From Arthrobacter sp. ZGTC131 (GTDB lineage: Bacteria > Actinomycetota > Actinomycetes > Actinomycetales > Micrococcaceae), in assembly GCF_002929275.1 (NCBI RefSeq), contig NZ_PJIK01000018.1, forward strand, positions 32,957 through 96,956: a stretch of DNA of 64,000 nucleotides, in the 5' to 3' direction. Under the pieces are notes generated by a model, which was not told the origin of the DNA, ran no database searches, and saw only the letters and a program-made list of their open reading frames with translations. Shown in pieces: positions 16,494 to 26,247 of this stretch. Position 1 is the stretch's first letter, and every line of letters begins with the position of its first letter. The position numbers were made by a program, and so were the translations under genes.

Positions 16494-16529
16494 ACCGGCC
16501 GGTCGCTTCCCTGGAAGCTACCGGCCGGT
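16494..16529 (+). terminator. strong hairpin terminator after the VOC gene
   Basis: ACCGGCCGGTCGCTTCC (from 16494) pairs with GGAAGCTACCGGCCGGT (to 16529) with one mismatch, then AGTCTTTG. Each arm contains the self-complementary TACCGGCCGGT. The remaining 200 bp up to 16732 hold the promoter region of the nuclease gene and no gene. Confidence 0.7.
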
Positions 16530-16732
16530 AGTCTTTGTGCTGGCCGGGAGCGGGCGTTCCCCTGGGGAGCGTTCCGCCACATGCACGCACCATCAACCTT
16601 GCGTTCATCCAGCCCTGCTGTGATGTGCCGGAAACCGCTTCACCACAACGCGGAGCCGGCACTTCTGTTGGTTCTACCCCGTCAATTCCATCGGGTCCCT
16701 TACCAGGGACACCTTAGTGAAAGCCAGAGCGG

Positions 16733-19700
16733 ATGCACCGTACACCTTGGAAATTCACGCTGGGCGCAGCCTTGTCCGCGGGGCTCATTGCCCCGCTGAT
16801 GGCTGTCCCCGCCGTTGCAGTGGAGGTCTCGCCGGCCGCTGCAGGATCATCACCCGTCATCATCAACGAGGCCTACGTCAACGGCGGCAGCACCGGGGCT
16901 GCCTACAAGAACAAATTCATCGAGCTCTACAACGCTTCCGAAGCCGCGGTGTCACTGGACGGCTGGTCCCTCCAGTACCGCTCCAGCGGAGGCACGGGTG
17001 TTCCGAGCACCGTCACCCCGCTGACGGGCACCGTTCCCGCCCGGGGCTATTACCTGCTCAAGGGCGGCAGCAACGGAACTTCGGGCCTGGACCTCCCCGC
17101 TGCCGACGTCGTGGCCACCGGATTCAACCCCGCCGCAGGGGGCGGAACAGTCGTCCTCGCCACACAGCCCACGGCAATCAACCCCCTTGCCACCGGCTCG
17201 GTCGTTGAGCCGGAAAATGTGGCCGATCTCCTCGGCTATGGTTCCTCCAACACCTTTGAAACGCAGGCTTCCACCGCACCGGCGGGCACCGGGGACGTGA
17301 AGAGCCTTAACCGCAGCAACGGCGCGGACAGCAACAACAACTCCGCGGACTTCACGCTCGGCGCCGGCATCACGCCGAAGGCGGCCAATGGCACCGGAAA
17401 CCCCGGCCCGGTGGAGCCCGGGCCGGTGGATCCGGGGCCGGTGGATCCGGGGCCGGTCACGCCGCCCGCTGTCAGGACCATCGCAGAAATCCAGGGCACT
17501 GGCTCGGCGAGCCCGCTCGCCGGATCGTCCGTCACCACGCGCGGCAAGGTCACGGCGACTTTTCCGACCGGCGGCTTTGCCGGCTTCTACCTCCAGACCG
17601 CCGGAACCGGCGGGGACCTGACGCCGGCCAACCACACGGCGTCGGACGCTGTCTTCGTCTACTCGCCGTCCACGGTCAGCTCTGTTCAAATCGGCGACTA
17701 CGTCGAAATCACGGGCACCGTCTCGGAATTCTTTAACATGACCCAGGTAACCGTTGCGGCCGCCGCAGACCTGAAAAAGCTCACCGAGGCGGGGCCGGAG
17801 GTCAAGGCCACCGGCTTTGCCCTTCCGGCCGGCGAAGCCTTCCGCGAATCCCTCGAGGCGATGCTGCTGGCACCGCAGGGGCCCGTGACGGTCACCGACA
17901 ACTATGCGCTGAACCAGTACGGCGAGGTCGGCCTGGCCGGCGGAACTACACCGCTGGAACAGCCCACCGCCGTCGCTGCCTACGGCTCCGCCGAATACGC
18001 GGCCACTGTTGCTGATAATGCCGCCCGCGCCATCAAGCTCGACGACGGCGCCAGCACCAACTTCCTCAAGGACGCCGCGTCCAAGGCCCAGCCGCTGCCC
18101 TACCTGACCGTCTCGGATCACGTCCGCGTGGGTTCTCCGGTGACCTTCAAGACCAACGTGGTGCTCGGCTTCGCCAACAACGCCTGGAAGTTCCAGCCAC
18201 TGACCCACCTGAGGCCAGCCAACGCGGACACCGTCCAGCCCGCAAGCTTCGGCCCTACCCGTGGGGCTGCCCCGGCGGCTGTGGGAGGCAACCTGAAGCT
18301 GGCCTCGTTCAATGTGCTGAACTACTTTCCGACCACCGGGGACCAGATCCCCGGCTGCACCTTCTACACGGACCGCGACGGTAACCCGATTACCGTCAAG
18401 GACGGGTGCAACGTCCGGGGCGCCGCGAACGCCGCGAACCTCCAGCGCCAGCAGGACAAGATCGTCGCGGCCATCACCAAAACCGGCGCCGACGTGGTCT
18501 CCCTCATGGAGGTTGAAAACTCGGCCCAGTTTGGCAAGAACCGCGACGACGCCCTGGCCAAGCTGGTGGAGGCGCTGAACATAGCCACCCCGGGTATCTG
18601 GGACTATGTCCGCACCCCCGCCAACGCTCCCCCGCTGGCGGACGAGGACATGATCCGCACGGCATTCATCTTCAAGAAGGCCGCAGCGGAACCGGTCGGC
18701 GAATCCATGATTCACAACGACACCGCGGCCTTTGCCGCTGCCCGGAAGCCGCTGGCCCAGGTCTTCAAGCCGGCGGGCGCCGCAGATGACAAGAAGTTCA
18801 TCGCGATCGCCAACCACTTCAAGTCCAAGGGGTCGGCAGCGACTCCTGATGACGCTGACAAGGGCCAGGGCGCCTCCAACATGGCCCGCACGGCGCAGGC
18901 CAAGTCCCTGCTGGCCTTCGCCGACGGACTGAAAACGTCCAAGGGCACGGACAAGGTCTTCCTGATGGGCGACTTCAATGCCTACGCCAAAGAAGATCCC
19001 ATGAACGTCCTCGCCGCAGCCGGTTACGTGAACCAGGACGGGAAAGCCAGGAACGCCGACGGCAGCGCCAAGCACTCGTATCTCTTCGGCGGGCTGGTGG
19101 GTTCACTGGACCACATCCTGGCCTCCCCGGCCGCCGATGCAGTGGTGACGGGAGCCGACATCTGGAACATCAACTCCGTGGAGTCAGTGGCGCTGGAATA
19201 CAGCAGGTATAACAACAATGTGACCAACTACTATGTTCCGGACCCGTACCGGGCCAGCGACCACGACCCCGTGGTGGTGGGCCTGGACCTGCCTGCCGCA
19301 CCTGTCACACCGGCCACCGTGGACTTGAACTTCCTCGGCATCAACGACTTCCACGGCCGCATCGACACCAACACGGTGCTGTTCGCCGGAACCATCGAGA
19401 AGTTGCGCGCCGCCGCCGCGCCCGGGGCCACCGCCTTCCTCTCCGCTGGTGACAACATCGGGGCCTCGCTGTTCGCGTCCTCCGTCGCCAGGGACCAGCC
19501 CACCATCGACGTCCTGAACACGCTGGAGCTGAAGGCCTCCGCAGTGGGCAACCACGAGTTCGACGGCGGCTGGGCCGACTTGCGCGACCGCATCGCTGCT
19601 GGCGGCAGCAACGCAAAGTTCCCCTACCTCGGCGCCAACGTCTACAAGAAGGGCACCTCGGAACCCGCTCTTCCGGAGTTCACCGTCCTCGAGATGAGCG

Positions 19701-21310
19701 GCATCAAGGTGGCCGTCATCGGCACCGTGACGCAGGAAGTGCCGTCCCTCGTCACTCCTGCCGGGATCACTGATCTTGAGTTCGGCGACCCCGTCGACGC
19801 CATCAACCGCGTCGCGGCCAGAATCAAGGCTGAGCACCTGGCCGACGTCATCGTCGTGGAAAACCACGACGGCGCCGGGTCCGGAACGCCGGACGGCGCC
19901 ACTTTGGAGCAGGAGGTCGCAGCCGGCGGCCCCTTCGCCAAGCTGGTGACAGCAACGTCCGCCGATGTGGACGCCATCTTCAACGGCCACACGCACAAGG
20001 AATACGCCTGGGACGCACCGGTTCCCGGTGTTCCGGGCAAGACCCGCCCCATTGTGCAGACCGGTAACTACGGCGAGAACATCGGCCAGATCCAGCTGAC
20101 CGTCGACACCAGGACGAAGGCCGTCACCGGCTACAAGGCGGGCAACGTCCGGCGCACCACGGACGCCGCCGCGGACCTCGTGGCGGCCTATCCGAGGGTC
20201 GCCGCCGTCGATGCGATCGTCAAGGAGGCTCTCGCAGAGGCCGCGGAAATCGGCAACCAGCCGGTGGGCAAAGTGACCGCCGATATCACCACGGCCTTCA
20301 CCCCCGCCACGGACACCACTCCGGCGAAGCGGGACGACCGCGCCAGCGAGTCCACCCTGGGCAACCTCGTGGCGGACTCCCTCGTGGATGCGCTCAAGGC
20401 GCCGGAACTGGGCGGGGCCGAAATCGGCGTCGTCAATCCCGGCGGCCTGCGCAACGAGCTGTACTTCGCACCCGACGGCACCATCACGTACGCCGAAGCC
20501 AATTCGGTCCTGCCGTTCGTGAACAACCTGTGGACCACATCCCTCAGCGGCGCACAGTTCAAGACGCTCCTGGAGCAGCAGTGGCAGACCAACGCCGACG
20601 GCAGCGTCCCCAGCCGCGCGTACCAGCAGCTGGGCCTGTCCAAGAACGTCAACTACACCTACGACGCCGCCCGCGCCGCGGGAGACCGCATCACGGCGAT
20701 CCGGGTGAACGGCGAACCGGTTGATCCGGCCAAGTCCTACCGGATCGGCACGTTCAGCTTCCTGGCCACCGGCGGTGACAACTTCCGGATCTTCAAGGAC
20801 GGCGCCGGCACCAAGGACTCAGGCCTCGTGGACCGCGACGCCTGGATCAAATACTTGAAGGACCACAATCCGGTGTCCCCGGACTTTGCCCGGCGCACCG
20901 TGTCCGTGGTCAACACGACGCCGGCGGCGGTCAAGGGCGGCGACGCCATGACGCTCGGAGTCTCGAAGCTGGATCTGACCTCGCTGGGCAGCCCGGCCAA
21001 CAAGTCGTTGACTGCGGTGTTCACGGACGCTGACGGCACGTCCACCCCGCTGGGCACGGTTGCCGTGGCTTCCGGGGCCGCCACAGTAAACCTCCCGGTG
21101 CCGGCCCAGGCCGCCGCCGGGGCGGGCACGCTGACGCTCACCGCGGCCGAGTCGGGGACAGTGGTCAAAGCCGCCGTTCAGGTCGTTGCAGACGGGCCGG
21201 TCCCGCCGTTATGCACGGAGCCCGTTCCGCCCGCCAAGTGGTACGACGTCGCCGGCTGGATCCGGTACGCCGTCGCGTGGAGCGAGTACCGGAAATGCCT
21301 GAGAGGCTAG
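16733..21310 (+). CDS. secreted ExeM/NucH-type endonuclease fused to a 5'-nucleotidase
   Basis: A 1525-residue exported protein. A signal peptide (residues 1-31, ending AVPAVAVE) comes first. A lamin-tail-like domain follows (about 38-165; IINEAYVNGGSTG), then a PGPVDP repeat linker (about 222-243) and an OB-fold region (about 245-350). The endonuclease/exonuclease/phosphatase domain spans about 518-860, with LASFNVLNYFP, catalytic Glu in LMEVEN (about 591), GDFNAYA (about 745) and SDHDPVV (about 841). A metallophosphatase follows (about 862-1130; NDFHGR, SAGDNIG, VGNHEFDGG near 939, NGHTHKEY). Last are a 5'-nucleotidase C domain (about 1172-1390; STLGNLVADSL, NPGGLRNELYF) and an Ig-like tail. 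It probably degrades extracellular DNA and dephosphorylates the nucleotides, for phosphate scavenging. There is no LPXTG anchor. Confidence 0.9.
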   Translation: MHRTPWKFTLGAALSAGLIAPLMAVPAVAVEVSPAAAGSSPVIINEAYVNGGSTGAAYKNKFIELYNASEAAVSLDGWSLQYRSSGGTGVPSTVTPLTGTVPARGYYLLKGGSNGTSGLDLPAADVVATGFNPAAGGGTVVLATQPTAINPLATGSVVEPENVADLLGYGSSNTFETQASTAPAGTGDVKSLNRSNGADSNNNSADFTLGAGITPKAANGTGNPGPVEPGPVDPGPVDPGPVTPPAVRTIAEIQGTGSASPLAGSSVTTRGKVTATFPTGGFAGFYLQTAGTGGDLTPANHTASDAVFVYSPSTVSSVQIGDYVEITGTVSEFFNMTQVTVAAAADLKKLTEAGPEVKATGFALPAGEAFRESLEAMLLAPQGPVTVTDNYALNQYGEVGLAGGTTPLEQPTAVAAYGSAEYAATVADNAARAIKLDDGASTNFLKDAASKAQPLPYLTVSDHVRVGSPVTFKTNVVLGFANNAWKFQPLTHLRPANADTVQPASFGPTRGAAPAAVGGNLKLASFNVLNYFPTTGDQIPGCTFYTDRDGNPITVKDGCNVRGAANAANLQRQQDKIVAAITKTGADVVSLMEVENSAQFGKNRDDALAKLVEALNIATPGIWDYVRTPANAPPLADEDMIRTAFIFKKAAAEPVGESMIHNDTAAFAAARKPLAQVFKPAGAADDKKFIAIANHFKSKGSAATPDDADKGQGASNMARTAQAKSLLAFADGLKTSKGTDKVFLMGDFNAYAKEDPMNVLAAAGYVNQDGKARNADGSAKHSYLFGGLVGSLDHILASPAADAVVTGADIWNINSVESVALEYSRYNNNVTNYYVPDPYRASDHDPVVVGLDLPAAPVTPATVDLNFLGINDFHGRIDTNTVLFAGTIEKLRAAAAPGATAFLSAGDNIGASLFASSVARDQPTIDVLNTLELKASAVGNHEFDGGWADLRDRIAAGGSNAKFPYLGANVYKKGTSEPALPEFTVLEMSGIKVAVIGTVTQEVPSLVTPAGITDLEFGDPVDAINRVAARIKAEHLADVIVVENHDGAGSGTPDGATLEQEVAAGGPFAKLVTATSADVDAIFNGHTHKEYAWDAPVPGVPGKTRPIVQTGNYGENIGQIQLTVDTRTKAVTGYKAGNVRRTTDAAADLVAAYPRVAAVDAIVKEALAEAAEIGNQPVGKVTADITTAFTPATDTTPAKRDDRASESTLGNLVADSLVDALKAPELGGAEIGVVNPGGLRNELYFAPDGTITYAEANSVLPFVNNLWTTSLSGAQFKTLLEQQWQTNADGSVPSRAYQQLGLSKNVNYTYDAARAAGDRITAIRVNGEPVDPAKSYRIGTFSFLATGGDNFRIFKDGAGTKDSGLVDRDAWIKYLKDHNPVSPDFARRTVSVVNTTPAAVKGGDAMTLGVSKLDLTSLGSPANKSLTAVFTDADGTSTPLGTVAVASGAATVNLPVPAQAAAGAGTLTLTAAESGTVVKAAVQVVADGPVPPLCTEPVPPAKWYDVAGWIRYAVAWSEYRKCLRG

Positions 21311-21325
21311 TCTCCGTCCCCAAAT

Positions 21326-21376
21326 AGGAATGCTCCCCCGCTGCTGGCCCAGGTCATGCAGCAGGGGAGCATTCCT
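21326..21376. terminator. bidirectional hairpin terminator
   Basis: AGGAATGCTCCCCCGCTGC (21326-21344) pairs with GCAGCAGGGGAGCATTCCT (to 21376) with a small mismatch, followed by GTTT. It separates the convergent nuclease and FAD/NAD(P)-binding genes. Confidence 0.75.
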
Positions 21377-21474
21377 GTTTCCGCTCCTGGCGCGGAGCCA
21401 GCGGGTTCTGATTCGGACGGCAGGAAGTGACAGAGGGTCCCGGCGCGTCCGGTAGGAAGCGGGAGAGGGTTGGC

Positions 21475-23451
21475 TCAGGCGCCGAGGATGGCGCGGGCGA
21501 TCTCGTCCGCGTCGCGCAGGGTTCGCTGGCCGCTCGCGTAGACGGGTCCGGCCTGCTGGACGGCTTCGGCCGCAATGGCCGTCCCCCACTGCGCGGCCGA
21601 GAGCTGCAGGCCCAGCACGAAAAGGCGTTCGGCGACGTCGCCGTTGGCGGCCACAGGGCGGTAGGGATGTGGGCTGACGTCCAGCCCCGAGGCCTGCACC
21701 GGAGTACCCTCGACCGTCATCATGGTCCGCGGGCGCACCAGACCGTCCGCCAGCAGCTGCTCCAGCAGTGGCGACTCGTTAACGGCCACGCGGTTGGCCG
21801 GCGCCAGGGCCTCGACCATGGTCCGCGCCTCCGCGGCGCCGTCGTGGACCCACGGCGAGGCCGCCGTGAAGACGCCCTTGCCCCGGTCCAACCTGAACTT
21901 GGGGTCCGGCCCCACGAAGCTGACCACGCCGGCGCGGGCGAGCGCCGCCAGCTGCTCCGCCCGGAGCGCCGGCGGGCCGCTGGCCAGGCCTTCCACGAAC
22001 GACTCAAACCAGCCACGCAGCCCGGCGACCCACGACTCGTCGGTGATGCCGCCGTCGGCCACCACTGATTTCAGCACGGCGCGTCCGTGGTGCAGCGCGC
22101 CGATGGCCATCTTGACGGGGTCGTCCTCGCCCAGCGCCGAACGGCGGGCGTCGTCGAGAAGATAGTCGACGACGGCGGCGTCCAGCTCCGCCCGGGACCC
22201 GAAGGACCGGCCGGCCAGCGGCGCCGCGAGGCTGCGCAGGTCCAGCCTGTTGGCGGGGGGAACATGCCCGGCAATGACGGCGTTGAAGTCGTCTTCCCAC
22301 CTGCCCGTGCTGTGCGCGTGCGGGTGAAGGGCCTCATCGAGCTCATCCAGGAACGTCGCCGGATCCTGCACCACGCCGGGCTGCGAGCGCACCAGCGTGG
22401 TGTAGTAGGCCCAGAGCGCGTCACGGTGCAGGAGGGGCCAGAGATCGTGGTCGAAGGCCGGGATGATTCCCGCCGCCGCAAACCGCTTCAGGGCGCCCTC
22501 CGTGCAGTACCTCAACGTGACCAACGCCGGATAGTAGCCGTCGAGGGTGGCCTTGGAACGGTACGGGGTTCCGCGCCGGGACGCCGCGATAATCAGCGGT
22601 TCCTGGCCCGAGGGCAGGTACTCCAGGGTGTCGCCGGCGTCCACGAATTTCCCGCCGCGGCCCTCCGTGAGCTGGCCCATGACATCGAAAAAGTTCAGCC
22701 CCATCCCGCGGACCAGCACCGGTTCCTGCGCGGGGATGACAGACCAGTCGACGTCGGCAGGGACGGCAGGCGGAAGGTAGCGGAGGCCCAGCTGGCCGGC
22801 CGCCGCCTGCAGCTGGCGCTGCTCGGGGCTGAGGCGGGACGCCAGGTGGCCCAGTGCGAGCACCACTGAATCCACGGCGAGGGTAGCGCCGCCGGCCAGC
22901 ACGACGTCGAACGTGCCGTCCGGCGCCGGGCGCACTGCGGTGGCCGACGATTCGTGGACCGCGACGGTGACGCCGTCGGGCAGTGCGGCCAGCAGCTCCT
23001 CGAACGTGGAGCGCAGGTACCGGCCGTAGAGCGCGCGGCTGGGGAAGTCGCGGGACCCCAGCACCGCGAGCTCCGCGCGTTCATCCTCGGTCAGCGACGG
23101 GAGGGGGTCGTGCTGCTGGCGGGCCCGCCAGCGGTCGAACGTGGTGCCGGCCACCGGGGCGGCGAGGCTGGGGTCCTCCGGGATGAGTGTGGGGTAAAAC
23201 GACTGGGTGTTCATCAGGTACAGCCGCGACTGGCCGGGCTGCCAGACGTGGCCCGGGCCGGCGGGGTAGGGATCGATCACATCGATGTGCAGCCTGGGCG
23301 CCGCCTCAGCGCTTCCGGGGACCGAAGGAGCAGCCGGGTCGGACCCGGACGGACCTGCGGCGGCCCAGTTGGCGAGAAGCCGTTCCAGCACGCTGGCACC
23401 CCTGGGACCGGCGCCTATCAGTGCCGTTCGGATGCTTTGCGTTGTGACCAC
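21475..23451 (-). CDS. FAD/NAD(P)-binding protein
   Basis: A 658-residue flavoprotein-like protein with an N-terminal dinucleotide fold (TALIGAGPRGASVLERLLAN, residues about 7-26). DVIDPYPAGPGHVWQPGQ near 60 and VDSVVLALGHLASRL near 200 are typical of the FAD_NAD-binding_9 family, whose members relate to L-ornithine monooxygenases and HpaR-like oxidoreductases. No precise reaction is known. I use the GTG at 23451 because longer frames would run into the divergent peptidase gene. The start-to-start gap with that gene is 61 bp, so the pair may share control. Confidence 0.78.
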   Translation of the reverse strand: MVTTQSIRTALIGAGPRGASVLERLLANWAAAGPSGSDPAAPSVPGSAEAAPRLHIDVIDPYPAGPGHVWQPGQSRLYLMNTQSFYPTLIPEDPSLAAPVAGTTFDRWRARQQHDPLPSLTEDERAELAVLGSRDFPSRALYGRYLRSTFEELLAALPDGVTVAVHESSATAVRPAPDGTFDVVLAGGATLAVDSVVLALGHLASRLSPEQRQLQAAAGQLGLRYLPPAVPADVDWSVIPAQEPVLVRGMGLNFFDVMGQLTEGRGGKFVDAGDTLEYLPSGQEPLIIAASRRGTPYRSKATLDGYYPALVTLRYCTEGALKRFAAAGIIPAFDHDLWPLLHRDALWAYYTTLVRSQPGVVQDPATFLDELDEALHPHAHSTGRWEDDFNAVIAGHVPPANRLDLRSLAAPLAGRSFGSRAELDAAVVDYLLDDARRSALGEDDPVKMAIGALHHGRAVLKSVVADGGITDESWVAGLRGWFESFVEGLASGPPALRAEQLAALARAGVVSFVGPDPKFRLDRGKGVFTAASPWVHDGAAEARTMVEALAPANRVAVNESPLLEQLLADGLVRPRTMMTVEGTPVQASGLDVSPHPYRPVAANGDVAERLFVLGLQLSAAQWGTAIAAEAVQQAGPVYASGQRTLRDADEIARAILGA

Positions 23452-23512
23452 GGCATCCAGAGTATCGGCATGTGACTTGCTAGCTGAGCCGGGATGTTGT
23501 TTGGATGGGGCG

Positions 23513-25861
23513 ATGACCACCACCGCAGCTGATTCCGCCCCCGCGTCCGGCGCCGTTCCCCCCGGAGCCGCGCCGGAGCCCACCGACGAAAACATCTGGC
23601 TTGAGGACATCTACGGTGAGCAGCAGCTGGCCTGGGTCCGTGAGCAGAATGCCCGCACCGAGGATCTGCTGGAGGACGCGGACTATGCGCGCCTCGAAGG
23701 GGAGATCCTTGAGGTGCTCGATTCGACGGACAAGATCGCCATGGTGAACAAGCGCGGCGACTGGTACTACAACTTCTGGAAGGACGGGCAGAACCCGAAG
23801 GGACTGTGGCGCCGGACCAGCTGGGAAAGCTACTGCAACGACGCCCCCGAATGGGAGGTGCTGCTCGACGTCGACGCGCTCGCCGCCGCGGAGGGCGAGG
23901 AATGGGTCTTCCACGGGGCGAACTTCCTCCGTCCCGAGCCTGGCCAGCCCTACCGGCGCGCCCTCGTGGCGCTCTCCCCCGACGGCGGCGACGCCAACCG
24001 CTACCGCGAGTTCGACGTCGAGTCCCTCAGTTTCGTGGACGCCGCCGCCGGCGGCTTTGACCTGCCGACGGCGAAGGGCAACGCCTCGTGGCTGGACGCG
24101 GACACGCTGCTGATCGCCAGTACCGCCGAAGATTTGCCCCGGACGGCGTCCTCCTACGCACGCACCGGCGTGAAGCTGCGCCGGGGCCAGTCGCTGGCCG
24201 ATGCACCCCGGATCTTCGAGATCCCCGAGGACCACATGATGGCCATCGTGGCCCACGACTCCACGCCCGGGTTTGAACGGACGTTCGCGGTGGACTGGAT
24301 CGACTTCTTCAACCGGAGCACGTCGGTGCTCCGGGACGGTTCCTGGGTGGCCATCGATGTGCCCACGGATGTCAACCTCAGCGCGCACCGGGACTGGCTG
24401 CTCTTCCGCCCGCAGTCCGAGTGGACAGTAGACGGCACCAGCTATCCGGCCGGCTCGCTCCTGGCCGCGGACTTCGAGGGCTTCCTTGCCGGTGAGCGCG
24501 GGCTGACGGTTCTGTTCACCCCGGACGAGCACACCTCCCTGCAGTCCTGGAGCTGGACACGGAACTTCCTGCTGCTGAACCTGCTGCGGGACGTCTCCTC
24601 GGAAATCCGGGTGCTGGATCCTGCGCAGCCCGGTTCGGAGGACAGCTCGGGGTCCGGCGCGTGGGCCTCCACCCTGCTCGACGCCTGCCCGCCGCTGCAC
24701 GACGTCAACGCCTTTGCGGTGGACGACGAAGATGAGGCGGACGGCGGCTCCGACGGCGGCAGGCACTCAGCCGGACCAGCCGGGGCCGGCGACGACTTCT
24801 GGCTCGTGGCCACCGGTTTCACAACGCCCAGCACGCTGACTCGCGGCAGGCTCACGCGCCTCCCTGCCGCCGGCGCCTCCGAAGGTCCCGCCGGCGGAGG
24901 TCTCGCCCCGGGCGTGGCGAGCAGCCATGCGGTAGTCAAGACGTCGCCGTCGTTCTTCAACGAGGCCGACTACGAGGTGCAGCAGCACTTCGCAGCGTCC
25001 GAGGACGGCACGAAGGTGCCGTACTTCCAGGTCGCGGCACGCGGCCTGGTGCTCGACGGGCAAAACCCCACCCAGCTCTCCGGCTATGGCGGCTTCGAGG
25101 TATCCCGGACCCCGGCGTACAGCGGCGCCATCGGGCGGGCCTGGCTGGAGCGGCGCACCGGCGGCGATGCGGGCTCGGTAGGTGTTGCGGGCAACGGCGC
25201 CGTTTCGGGCACCGGCGGGGCGGACGGGCACCCGGCCCATAGCCGCGGCGGAGTCTACGTCGTGGCCAATATCCGCGGCGGCGGAGAGTACGGCCCGTCG
25301 TGGCACCGGGCCGCGCTGCAGGAAAAGCGCCACCGGGCCTACGAGGACTTCGCCGCGGTCGCCAGGCACCTGATCTCCCGGGGCGTCACCTCCCGGGAGC
25401 GTCTCGGCTGCGTGGGCGGCTCCAACGGCGGGCTCCTCGTGGGGAACATGCTGACGCGCTACCCCGAACTGTTCGGCGCCGTCTCATGCGGAGTGCCGCT
25501 GCTGGACATGCGCCGGTATACGAAACTCTCGGCCGGCCACTCGTGGATCGCCGAGTACGGCGACCCGGATGTTCCGGAGCACTGGGATTTCATCAGGACC
25601 TTCTCCCCGTACCACCTGCTCAAAGACGGCGTGGATTATCCGGAGACGTTCATCTGGACGGCCACCTCGGATGACCGCGTGGGCCCGGTGCAGGCCCGCA
25701 AGATGGCTGCGCGCATGCTGGCCATGGGCATCCCCAACGTGTGGTTCCACGAGGCCCTGGAGGGCGGGCATGCCGGGGCGTCGGACAACCGGCAGGCAGC
25801 CGCGCTCCAGAGCCGAAGCCAGCACTTCCTTTGGCGCTCGCTGGCGGGCGGGACTGCCTGA
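23513..25861 (+). CDS. S9 family prolyl oligopeptidase
   Basis: A 782-residue cytoplasmic serine peptidase. The N-terminal beta-propeller part (residues about 25-490) begins ENIWLEDIYGEQQLAWV. The C-terminal alpha/beta-hydrolase domain has the nucleophile Ser637 in GGSNGG, Asp720 in TSDDRVG and His753 in EGGHAG. The family cleaves after proline or other residues in short peptides and excludes folded proteins. Two Gly/Ala/Ser-rich insertions (near residues 405-425 and 555-575) are unusual and probably loops. The ATG at 23513 lies 61 bp from the divergent FAD/NAD(P)-binding gene. No signal peptide. Confidence 0.92.
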   Translation: MTTTAADSAPASGAVPPGAAPEPTDENIWLEDIYGEQQLAWVREQNARTEDLLEDADYARLEGEILEVLDSTDKIAMVNKRGDWYYNFWKDGQNPKGLWRRTSWESYCNDAPEWEVLLDVDALAAAEGEEWVFHGANFLRPEPGQPYRRALVALSPDGGDANRYREFDVESLSFVDAAAGGFDLPTAKGNASWLDADTLLIASTAEDLPRTASSYARTGVKLRRGQSLADAPRIFEIPEDHMMAIVAHDSTPGFERTFAVDWIDFFNRSTSVLRDGSWVAIDVPTDVNLSAHRDWLLFRPQSEWTVDGTSYPAGSLLAADFEGFLAGERGLTVLFTPDEHTSLQSWSWTRNFLLLNLLRDVSSEIRVLDPAQPGSEDSSGSGAWASTLLDACPPLHDVNAFAVDDEDEADGGSDGGRHSAGPAGAGDDFWLVATGFTTPSTLTRGRLTRLPAAGASEGPAGGGLAPGVASSHAVVKTSPSFFNEADYEVQQHFAASEDGTKVPYFQVAARGLVLDGQNPTQLSGYGGFEVSRTPAYSGAIGRAWLERRTGGDAGSVGVAGNGAVSGTGGADGHPAHSRGGVYVVANIRGGGEYGPSWHRAALQEKRHRAYEDFAAVARHLISRGVTSRERLGCVGGSNGGLLVGNMLTRYPELFGAVSCGVPLLDMRRYTKLSAGHSWIAEYGDPDVPEHWDFIRTFSPYHLLKDGVDYPETFIWTATSDDRVGPVQARKMAARMLAMGIPNVWFHEALEGGHAGASDNRQAAALQSRSQHFLWRSLAGGTA

Positions 25862-25969
25862 TCCGGCCGTCCCCGCCCTGCCCGGGCTGGCACCTCCGGG
25901 CTCCGGTGCCGGCCGTTTTGCACTGAATGGCCGCTTCTGCGTATCCTTGGTTGGCTAGTAATAGCAATT

Positions 25970-26057
25970 GGAGACGTGCCAGAGCGGCCGAATGGGCTTC
26001 ACTGCTAATGAAGTGTGGGGCACAACTCCACCGGGGGTTCAAATCCCCCCGTCTCCG
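25970..26057 (+). tRNA. tRNA-Ser (anticodon GCT)
   Basis: An 88-nt cloverleaf. The acceptor GGAGACG pairs with CGTCTCC, with discriminator G. The anticodon stem-loop CTTCACTGCTAATGAAG gives anticodon GCT. It has a long class II variable arm and the T-loop GGGGTTCAAATCCCC. CCA is not encoded. Confidence 0.95.
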
Positions 26058-26063
26058 CGTTTT

Positions 26064-26092
26064 GGCCCCGGTCCTCGGACCGGGGCCTTTTT
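26064..26092 (+). terminator. rho-independent terminator of tRNA-Ser(GCT)
   Basis: GGCCCCGGTC (26064-26073), tetraloop CTCG, GACCGGGGCC (26078-26087), then TTTTT. A textbook intrinsic terminator. Confidence 0.9.
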
Positions 26093-26102
26093 GCGTTTCC
26101 AG

Positions 26103-26200
26103 ATGCCTCCGTCCCCGTGTGTCCGTTCTCATGGCTCCGTCCCCGTGCATCCGTCCTCCTGCCTCCGTCCCCGCGCATCCGTCATGCCTCCGTCCGGGTC
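26103..26200. repeat. 28-bp tandem repeat, about 3.3 copies
   Basis: Units start at 26103, 26131, 26159 (25 bp, shortened) and 26184 (partial). The shared core is GCTCCGTCCCCGTG/GCCTCCGTCCCCGTG followed by yATCCGTCCTC. The array fills the gap between the tRNA terminator and the CrtI-like gene and probably overlaps its promoter. Confidence 0.7.
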
Positions 26201-26247
26201 GCGGACGGTCGGCGCGGACCTCGCTTGTCCGGTGGCAGGATATTCGC

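Noticed and set aside
16600-16732. Pho-box upstream of the nuclease gene
   Set aside because: GTTCATCC occurs once near 16609, but the expected 11-bp repeated half sites are absent, so I do not claim PhoP control.
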